NCBI GenBank assembly: GCA_022925895.1
Contig: JAKSYS010000018.1
Location: 1 to 64,000 of the forward strand
DNA length: 64,000 nt
Direction: 5' to 3'
From: Fragilaria crotonensis
Taxonomy: Eukaryota > Bacillariophyta > Fragilariophyceae > Fragilariales > Fragilariaceae
Numbering within the stretch: position 1 is the stretch's first letter; the number at the start of each line of letters is the position of its first letter. A program made the translations under genes and the position numbers. Of the stretch, positions 55,897 through 64,000 are shown one piece after another. The notes below the pieces were generated by a model. It was not told where the DNA came from. It searched no databases and saw nothing but the letters and a program-made list of their open reading frames with translations.

Positions 55897-56610
55897 ATGA
55901 AGTCTCCATGTCTGTTGCTCGCTTGTGCTGCCTTGATGGGATCATCAGATGCCTTCATGGTATCACCCAATCCAACCAAATCCCAATTAGCTCTATCCTA
56001 TTCGTCAGGGACGACACTACCATTGCCCGATCCCATGTTTGGTGCGTCACGCGTGATGGGTGGTAGTCGTGGTGGCAGCAGCAAGACTGTCCCATCAACT
56101 ACGGCACCGGGTCGTCCTGCGCATATTCAAGAAGTCATGACGATGGACGAATACAACAAGGTCGTTGCTGCGGAGAAAGACCAAGTGGTTGTTGTTCGAT
56201 TTTACGCTCCTTGGTGCAGGGTAAGTTTATATCTTGCTATCACTCCGTTTGCATCATGATACATATCGATACTCACCAATTCACAAAACTATAGGCATGC
56301 AAAGCCATGGCACCATCGTACTACAAATTCTCCAAGGATCTCGAACAAAAGAATGTTAAATTCGTCGACTGTCCGTATACACCACTCAATGCCGATTTGC
56401 ACGCTAGTCTTGGTGTCGAAAGCATTCCCCTTTGTGCACGTGTACCATCCCGAGGCGGGGTTGGTGGAACAGCGAAAAGTTTCGCGAAAGTATTATTCCA
56501 GTTTTGAAAAAGTGGTCAAGACATACCTTGAGGATTCGTGTGATGTGACAGACTGTGACGACTTTTCAAGTCCATGGGAAGTCAAGGAACTGGCCACACA
56601 AAGTGCGTAG
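55897..56610 (+). CDS. Plastid thioredoxin-like protein, one intron, one-base frame break
   Basis: Exons 55897-56220 and 56295-56610 with a 74-bp intron (AGG|GTAAGT...CTATAG|GCA). The N-terminus MKSPCLLLACAALMGSSDA|FMVSP is a signal peptide ending at a diatom plastid cleavage motif with Phe at +1, then a transit-like Ser/Thr region. The thioredoxin fold has VVVRFYAPWCRACKAMAP (active site WCRAC split by the intron) and, in exon 2, VKFVDCPYT and SLGVESIP. At a C4 run (56427-56430) the frame shifts; with three C the sequence continues FVHVYHPEAG..YYSSFEKVVKTYLE to 56610. As written the protein would end in unrelated residues at 56507. Expected role: thiol-disulphide exchange in the plastid. Confidence 0.78.
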
Positions 56611-57084
56611 AGGGGATGTACTGTATTTATATTCTCGGAGGAGAACACGACGGATGGTTTACAGAACCAACACAAATATAGAGAGAGGGACGAGAGCTTG
56701 GCAGGTGAAAACACATTTTGCGCCAATTTTCCCATGACCATGCCATCGAAGCAAGCAGCAGTCACATCATGGCAACGAAAAGAACGGAATCAACAACGTC
56801 CGAACACAGCTGGATTTTCATATCCACGGAGCCCAAGCACATTCCGTATGCCAATCGAAACTCATGTACAGCTACTACGGAAGATGGTAGATACCCACTA
56901 ATAATAGAGATGTCATAGAATTCAAAACGTTGTGATGTTAAGCTTAAACGTCTCCCATTCTGTAAACGGACTGGTTTCACTGCCATGTCATACTCGCCTA
57001 CTTCTAGAATACTACTTGTCCAGCTTGATGAACGGCATGTGTTGCAAGGATCATCACAATCCATTTGCACACAACGTTCCGAAT
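56611..57084. other. Intergenic between convergent genes
   Basis: 3' flanks of the thioredoxin (plus) and RRM (minus) genes. Short open stretches have no recognised motif. Confidence 0.45.
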
Positions 57085-58717
57085 TCATGCCAAGGACGCA
57101 AAGAAGTCATCCAAATCATCTTCTCCGTCATTTCCATCAACGACGACATTCCCTACTGGTTGGGAAGGAGCTGTCATATTTTCCTGTAGAACGCCATTGG
57201 ATTCCTCCGATCGAATCTTCTCATCTACCAACACAGACTTTTCAGATCCATCTTGACTCGGTTGGGACACGTCCACCATTTTGGCAGGTTCCACATGCAA
57301 AATACTCCCACAAGGCAATTCACATCCATGGAGCTAACACATGTGCATATACACGTTTGACATTGATTTTGTTTGTTTTGTTGTGAGACAATGAAAAAAC
57401 GAAGGATCTGTATCACAACGCCGACAAGGTAACTCCATACTTAGGCGTACGAACCTCGTTGCACAGAAAATATATTCATGCCCCAAAAAGTGTGGTACAT
57501 GCACCACCAATGTGGACATTGTGTCACTGGCGATTGTCGGATTGGAAATAGCGACCTATAGGCAGCACATCATCATCATGATTATGATGGACACACGTGT
57601 GGGTTGAGGCAAAAACTCACCTGTTGACAAACTGATTGCAAGAAATCTGTTGTAATCTGTTTCTCCTTGTTCGTTTCATACGTTACCAATCCATCACCCT
57701 TGAGCAATCCAGTTGTCTTGTTGGTATAAAAAATGAACTCTCTTGATCGTTCCATAACTTTGAAAAAGATTCCGAATCACATCCATGGAGGTTGTGGACG
57801 AAAGATTCGATAGGTACAGGGACGATGAACAATCCTGCTCTTGTTGTTGTCGCTGCTGTTGCTGATTGACCTTGCGTTTCCGATTCCGTTGTTCCAACGT
57901 TCCAATTCCAGCTTGACTTGATGACAAATGTCCATTGCGATTCTGTTTTTGTTGTTGTTGTTGTTCCAACACTTTTGTTTGTAGAACTCGTCGTTGGACT
58001 TGGTCTTGTTCCAATTGTTTAGCAGCATCAATGAGTCGCAGTTGATGTTGCAATCGTTGTTCCTCTCGTTTGGCCAAGTATTCCCAATTCTGTAACAATG
58101 CCTTTTCCAATCGTACTCGTTCTTGCTCCAAACAAATATCACGACGACGCTTGCAATCATGATCTTCGATTGTACTACTACTACTACAAATACCACCAAA
58201 CATGGCGGATGGTGTTGTATCCGCGGACGATGTGGGTGGTGCTGTGGCGGATACCAAACTTTTGAATAATGACTTGCGCACGAATCATGGCTTCTTGTGC
58301 TGCCAGTCTTGTCGCCAAAGTCGCCTCGTCATCGTCATCATCAACAACACAATTGTCACCGTTGGCAGCGTTCGTGTCAATGATTGCATGATGATTGTTG
58401 CAGTTTGTAGTAGCAGCAGCAGCATCAGCATGAAAGGTAGATTCGACTTGATATGGTGATCGAGTGTCGTCATTGTTGTTTTTGTCATTGTCATGACCAT
58501 GACCAGTAGTCAGGTGATACGGTTGAATTCCTTGCATGACATCTTGAACCATGTGGTGACGGATATGATGCAGCTGCTGCTGTTGGTTTTGAGAAGGTGA
58601 AGCAAAGCCCAAACCCATGGGAACCATGTCATTCTCGTTGTCCATCATGTCCATGACAACATTATCACCATCGTGGTTGCTGGATGATGCAACCAATGCC
58701 CATGGCGGTGTCGTCAT
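57085..58717 (-). CDS. RRM-domain RNA-binding protein, one intron, two one-base breaks
   Basis: Exon 1 58717-57621, intron 57620-57334 (CAG|GTGAGT...GTTAG|CTC, 287 bp), exon 2 57333-57085. Total about 448 residues. Met-Thr-Thr start, polar Asn/His/Asp-rich N-terminus with a DDDDDEA cluster, then ATLATRLAAQEAMIRAQ. A frame change near 58265 leads to a Gln-rich coiled stretch (LEQERVRLEKALLQNWEYLAKREEQRLQ). The RRM starts SSLYLSNLSSTTSMDVIRNLF (RNP2 LYLSNL); after a break in a T6 run near 57750 it continues TNKTTGLLKGDGLVTYE (RNP1). The intron splits the RRM; exon 2 adds GCELPCGSILHVEPA. The KGDGLVTY and YTNK.TG forms resemble Tat-SF1/Cus2-type RRMs of U2 snRNP assembly; that is a suggestion only. 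The C-terminus is acidic (DGEDDLDDFFASLA). Confidence 0.68.
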
Positions 58718-58723
58718 GATGAG

Positions 58724-58765
58724 GGATGTTGGATGTTGGATGTTGGATGTTGGATGTTGGATGAT
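58724..58765. repeat. GGATGTT 7-nt minisatellite
   Basis: Five perfect GGATGTT units and a GGATGAT variant, starting seven bases upstream of the RRM gene start codon, so in its 5' UTR. Confidence 0.9.
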
Positions 58766-58850
58766 GGAGATGCTGTCCAAGTACAAGTACTGTATCCCAG
58801 GATCTCTGATACCAGGTACCGTATCTTCCGTTTCGAGTTTCGATAGATTT

Positions 58851-58893
58851 CAGTCGAAGTACACGGCGTGATCAAGGCTGTGTACTTCGACTG
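58851..58893. repeat. Perfect 14-bp inverted repeat
   Basis: CAGTCGAAGTACAC (58851-58864) and GTGTACTTCGACTG (58880-58893) with a 15-base loop. It lies between the RRM gene and the Copia element, near where the Copia LTR should be. Confidence 0.85.
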
Positions 58894-59136
58894 GTTATTT
58901 TCGCCCAATAATAAGACTTACCCTCTAACGCACTTTCCTCTCCGGCAAGCTCGTTTCAAGTTCCTTTCCAAGGAAGTTACGCTCCGCGTCAAGGCAGGTC
59001 TCCTCCGGCGATCCTGCGACAGCCCCACGTCTTCCCAAGACTAGGCTGATTCATTGCTCTCTGCCAACTCGAGTACGCAGCCAGCAATCTGTTGAGTGAT
59101 TGAAGATCTGCTTTCCAAGCCAAGACTCCAATCATC

Positions 59137-60540
59137 ATGTCGGTTCCACCATCTGAAGGCTCTACGTCCCCGACGAATCTTCCAGACGAACCTGTTGTTG
59201 GAATCCTTGGGACTGCTGTGGAAGGCCGCGGCAATCCAGAAGGATTCGAGATCACCGATCCTGTCGACGTTCGCCTCACCGAGGCAATCGCTCAAGCCAG
59301 GACTCTTGCTACCGATGAAGAGTCTGTCTTGGAGTTCCCAACTCCAATGACTGCCCCAGTGGAGCTCCCAGCTCCTTCAAGCTCCAAGCCTCTTGTTCCC
59401 CTCATTGGGGGAATCACTTTGGTGACCAAGGATGAATGGTCTGCTTGGACAGGTGGAAAGCCCAACTACACCTGGACAGGTTTGGATGGCTCCATTGCTC
59501 TCCTAGAGCACACCTCTCCCAACCAGCTCCGCCCTGTCTATGTTTCTGCAGCCCAGAAGGGCTACAACTTCAGGAGAACTGGGCACAAGATCTCCTTCAA
59601 GCCAAGTGATGATTTGATCAGCTTCCAGAATGTTGTCTGGGATCATCTCAAGGACACGGGATGGACTCCATTGCTTACCTCAGGGACCCAACTGACGACG
59701 CCAAGATGACTAACGTTATCAAGGCTCACGCCAGGTACACGGTCCAGTCAGCAAAGTTGTTGGCGGAAGCTCAAGTTCAACGCTACGACAAGTATGACAG
59801 GACCAACGACATGGCAGCTAGGACCTATTTGCTTGCTTCACTCTCCACTGAGCTCAGCAACAAGGTAACTGAGAGGTTGGATGATTCTGACTCCTTCCCA
59901 GTTGTGGCTCCAGTTCCTCAAGTCAATCCAGTCCACCTCCATTGAGAGGTTTGAAGATCTCAAGGCCATCATCAAGGCCAGGCTCCCAAGTCAGTACTCT
60001 GGAGAGAACCTTGAACAATTGGCAGCTCACTTTCGCAAGGATGCAAATGAGTTGACGACTGCTGGCCAGTATGACCACAACCTCACTCTGGCCATGCTCA
60101 AGATCTTTCTTTTGGCTGGTGGTTCTGGCAACGAGGACTTCCGCTTTCCTTTGCGATCTGTCAAGCAGAAGTTGGAGCAAGCCTTGTTGGACATTGGATT
60201 CAAGGACAAGGAAGCTGCCAACCTTCACATGCAAGTCAACAAGCTGACCTACAAGGACATCTGCGCTCACGCAGAGGATGCCTACAGGACGCTCTTTGAC
60301 AGGAAGGAGGCCGCCTGCACGTCACACTCGCGACTCAAGGCTCCACCAGCTGCATTCGGAAACATGGCAATCACCAGAGCTGAGGTACTCAACCTCATCC
60401 AGTCCAAGGCCTCCAACAATGGCGCTGGACTTGCCAAGAAAGAGTCTGTCACAAGTGCAACAAGCCTGGACACCAGAGACAGGACAGGAACCCAATGGGC
60501 TCAGAGGGTGGGCTGGCAAATCATAGCAAAATGACAGTAG
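59137..60540 (+). pseudogene. Copia Gag, frameshifted
   Basis: ATG 59137. Frame 1 to 59650 has a disordered start and the GGITLVTKDEWSAWTGGKPNYTW motif. The next frame (59661-59945) has MDSIAYLRDP..KAHARYTVQSAKLLAEAQ, and a third (59881-60534) has SIERFEDLKAIIKARLPSQYSGENLEQLAAHFRKDANEL and LTYKDICAHAEDAYRTLFDR. Breaks sit at GGG (about 59656) and in a CCTC stretch (about 59918). The sequence resembles the capsid region of diatom Copia (CoDi) elements. Confidence 0.8.
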
Positions 60541-60699
60541 ATGTTTGCTACAGTAGTAGAACCATGTCCAGGACTGGCTACTGGGTGGTCTTGGTAGATC
60601 GTAGGGTTCTGGGTGGGTTTGGGCTGGTACTCGTGAGCACGGGTACCCATGGGTTTGATGTTTCAGAAATCCGTCTGCTGACACTGGTCGCGAATGCCC

Positions 60700-63600
60700 A
60701 GAGAACAACAAGGGCAAGGGCAGGAATGGGAATGGCAATGAAAGACCAAAGGATGTCAAGTCCTGGAAGTCTACTCCTCCTCCATCTGGAGCACCTCAAG
60801 TCAAGCAAGCCAACGGAAAGGCTTTCAACTGGTGCGCAAGCTGCAAGCGTTGGACCACCACCCACGCAACGGCAACGCATACTGGCGTCAAGAAGAGCTC
60901 TGAGGGCCCTCAAGGTGTTGGTTCTGCAATCAACAATGTCTCCCTTGCCTTCGATCCATCGGTGTGGACCACGGAAATTGAGGTCGTCCCAAGTGTGACT
61001 GACGCGCTCTTTATCCTGCGCACCATGGTGACCCGGATCCTCCCCGTACTCGTTCTACTGCTCACCTACGTGATGGCAATATTTTCAGTCCCGTTTGCAA
61101 AACTATGTGGACCTCCACGCTGGAAATTATTCAACTCGCCATGGCGCATTTTAACGCCGTCGATTGGAGCCAAGTCATGGCAATCCTTCGAGCGCATGTC
61201 ATGGTCGTTCGCCCGCACGTCTCGCAATTTTTGGAGGCTCACCAGGAGGCGCTCATTGCTCCATTGCTTTGGGCACTACTGGCTACGGTCGTACTGTTCT
61301 GGCTTCCTAAGCCCAGCTCAACATCGCCTGAGCCTGATCCTAAGGAGCTACCTTCTCGCCGCCATCGTCGTGCTCTCAAGCAACACAATCGCAAGGTCAC
61401 ACGACGCGCGAATGTTCCCCAAGCCGGAAGTATTCGCTCCCATGGACTGCATCGCAGGTACCCCATTAACTTGCGATCCATGGGACGCTACATTCGGAGG
61501 AATGCACCAACGTTGGTTGAACAACAGCAGCAAGTGCAGTTGAACGACCTTCACTCCAAGGTTGCGACTCTCCTTCAGCGTGTCGATTCGCTCAAGCGCT
61601 CCATTCCGCGATCAACTCACTGGACCTGCCGCCACTGCAACGATACAATCGTCCATGGGCCAACTGAACCCTGCCCCAAGGTCCGTAACACATCCCGCTC
61701 GCCATCGGATTTGTCGACGCAAGAGGAAGGGCCAAGGATCAACCACTGCGATATCAACGACGCCTACCTCGACGCTCCGCTTCGCCAGCAGCGACGCCGC
61801 GCTCGCAGGCTTCCCAAGTCCAACGGCGTCTATCGCCCCGTCTCTCCCATTGGCTTCCAAGGCCTAGGGAACCATCAGTGGACCTCCAAGCAACTTCAAG
61901 CTGCTCGCAAGATGGCAATGCAAGTGAACATGGCTAAGTTTCCAAACGGCAACTACTCCACAATCCTTCGCATGGCTCTCCAGTCAACCGACCGCTTCCG
62001 CGAATCCTTCCCAAGGCTTCAACGTTTCCTGTCATTTGGGACTCTGGTGCAAGCATCTCGATCACTCCTGACCGCAAGGACTTTGTTGGACCCATCAACA
62101 CCCCTGGCCCTATCACTCAACTGCAGGGCATTGCAAAGGGACTCAGGATTGAAGGTCAAGGTCATGTTCTGTGGGCAATGCAAGATACTCTGGGCAACCT
62201 AAGGATGCTCAAGGTCCCAGCATACTTGGTGTCTTGCATCAAGGTCAGGCTCCTATCCACCACAAGCTTGCTCCAAGCTTATCCTGGAGAGACCATCACC
62301 ATTGAAGCTCATCAACTGACCTTGAGTGGCACCTCTGATGAAGCCAGAGGGCAACTCATTGCAAGAGTCAACCCTGACAACAACTTGCCTACCTCTGATG
62401 CACACCGCAGCTCAGATACTCCCAAGGCAGTTGCAGCTCTCAACATTACTCTCAACACTGTTCATGAGAGCAACCTCAACTTGACTGAAGCTGAGAAGGA
62501 GTTGTTAAGGTGGCACCACCGCCTTGGACACCTTTCTTCGCAAGATCCAATTCATCATGCGAACTGGAGTCCTGAGTCGGAGTGAGTCGCATCGATCACT
62601 CCACACTGCTGCTTGCCGAATTGTCAACCCTCCCAAGTGTGCTGCATGCCAATATGGGAAGCAACATCAGCGACCAGCTCCTGCCAAGATCACAACTGTT
62701 ATCAAGGATCGAGCTGGAGTTCTCAAGGCAGACAACTTGCTCCCTGGACAACAAGTCTCCATTGATCACTTCATTTGTGGAACAAAGGGAAGGCTCTTCT
62801 CTTCAGCTGGAAGGAGCTTGAACTCAGACATGTTTGCTGGTGGCTGCCTCTTCATTGATCATGCTTCCAACTTTGTGCATGTCGAGTTTCAGAAGCATCT
62901 GAACACTCATGAGACCTGAAGGCCAAGCAGAACTTTGAGTTGATGGCAAGGGACAGTGGAGTCATTCCACAATCCTATCTCTCTGACAATGGTGGAGCTT
63001 CACCTCAGCTAAGTTCACTGAGCACCTTGGAACTCTGAAGCAAGTTGTCAAGTTTGCTGGAGTTGGAGCTCACCATCACAACGGCCATGCTGAGAGGGCA
63101 ATCCAAACGATCATGTCAATCGCTCGGACGATGATGCTCCATTCAGCGGTACATTGGCCTGATGTGGCTGATGCAACACTTTGGCCAATGGCAGTCTCCC
63201 ATGCTATCTTTCTCCACAACCATGTTCCTGATTTGGCAACAGGTCTCTGTCCAAGTGATGTCTTCACTAAGTCCAGATGGGAGCAAAGGAAGTATCATGA
63301 TCTGCATGTGTGGGGATGTCCTGTGTATGCTCTTTGAGAAAACCATTGCAGATGGAAAGAAGCTGCCTCGCTGGAAGCCTCGGTCCATCCGCTGCGTCAA
63401 CATGGGGCTCTCCAAGAAGCATGCAAGCACAGTCCCCTTGGTTTTGAATCCAGAGACAGGGTACATCACTCCCCAATATCACATTGTGTTTGACGATTGG
63501 TTTGCAACGGTGGCTACTAATGTGGATGCCCTCCCGGATTTTAATACAACGCGTTGGGCCCGTTTGTTTGGCGACTCAAGATATCAGTTCCCATTCGATG

Positions 63601-63990
63601 ACGACGACGACAATGATGCTACAGAGGAAGCGCGAATGGACTCCCAAGCTACAGAAGCCATCAATGAGAACCAAACAAGAGTTGCTACCTCCATGGATGA
63701 AGCTGTTGCAATTGAACAACTCCCAGTTCCTCCCTTGGCTGAGGCTCCACCCAGGACACCAACTGTCCAACAGCCATTGCCAAGTTCTCCATTGCTCACT
63801 CCAAGGCCTCCAACTCCCATGATGTCTCAAACGAGGAGCAGTCTATCGATCCTCGGTCTCTCCAGTCTCCTCCAACGCCAGACATCAGAACTTCACCTCT
63901 GCAACGCCGTCACACTCCAGCTCACAAGCCAAGGAAGCGACGCCACGCAAGGTCCCAGCTACCCCGATCTCCCAGTTCATCAGCCAATCT
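60700..63990 (+). pseudogene. Copia Pol: zinc knuckle, protease and integrase, frameshifted
   Basis: Motifs in order, spread over all three frames: FNWCASCKRW (about 60830, zinc knuckle, imperfect), WDSGASISITPDR (about 62035, aspartic protease DSGA), LLRWHHRLGHLSS (about 62505, GAG-pre-integrase), CAACQYGKQHQRP (about 62640), QVSIDHF (Asp 1, about 62755), YLSDNGGA (Asp 2, about 62980) and HHHNGHAERAIQTIMSIART (Glu 3, about 63070), followed by HDLHVWGCPVYAL. A premature stop at 62917-62919 and several one-base shifts prevent expression. Between knuckle and protease (60960-62000) lies a long stretch with two hydrophobic segments (VLVLLLTYVMAIF and APLLWALLATVVLFWL) not expected of Copia. Confidence 0.8.
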
Positions 63991-64000
63991 TCTCCCCAGT

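Larger units (their letters stand above)
59137..64000 (+). mobile_element. Copia (CoDi-type) LTR retrotransposon, 5' part, decayed
   Basis: Gag, protease and integrase in Copia order, cut by the window end before the reverse transcriptase. No clear LTR edge or primer-binding site could be placed before 59137. Codon-like reading continues across many one-base shifts, and the base composition resembles the neighbouring genes. Confidence 0.85.

Overview
This window reads as nuclear DNA of a pennate diatom, and Seminavis robusta or a close relative is my guess. The reasons are a DUF6824 protein, a thioredoxin with a diatom-type plastid leader, a diatom-type uncharacterised REH-like protein, short GT..AG introns, intergenic DNA rich in GTAC palindromes, and Copia, YR-retrotransposon, Helitron and hAT-type elements. 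Assignments come from reading motifs by eye; no database search was possible.

Layout. 1-2241 is the decayed 3' part of a non-LTR retrotransposon. 2600-8481 is a Helitron with recognisable ends and a frameshifted Rep-helicase. 8792-11102 is a DUF6824 gene whose last codons are split off by a hAT-like MITE (9681-11055, 8-bp target duplication); the MITE consists largely of a palindromic minisatellite and itself carries a small Helitron (9896-10433). 11207-15831 holds an unrecognised, low-copy gene pair. The second member looks like one protein of about 800 residues with a possible 2-oxoglutarate/Fe(II) oxygenase-like region, and it is preceded by three hairpins sharing an identical 12-nt loop. 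16740-18119 is a membrane-anchored glycosyltransferase.

18912-51692 is a tandemly amplified block built from three gene types: an FAD monooxygenase (MO), a CAP-ricin-B-lectin protein, and a GH3 beta-glucosidase. MO is intact only at 18912. The CAP-lectin is present three times, apparently intact (21940, 31494, 47318). GH3 is present three times but complete only at 48773; the first copy is fused to a duplicated MO tail and the second is truncated. Transposons have landed in individual units and can be bounded by comparing units: 26464-30884, 32642-42536 (a 9.9-kb Ngaro/PAT-type tyrosine-recombinase retrotransposon with split direct repeats), 44755-45475 (BED-type zinc finger) and 45549-46848.

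51873-58717 is ordinary gene space: an REH-like protein, a zf-HIT protein, a plastid thioredoxin-like protein and an RRM protein. 59137-64000 is a decayed Copia element running off the window.

A window-wide caution: a large share of the reading-frame breaks, in host genes as well as transposons, are single-base changes in or beside short mononucleotide runs. Many apparent pseudogenes may therefore be assembly artefacts.
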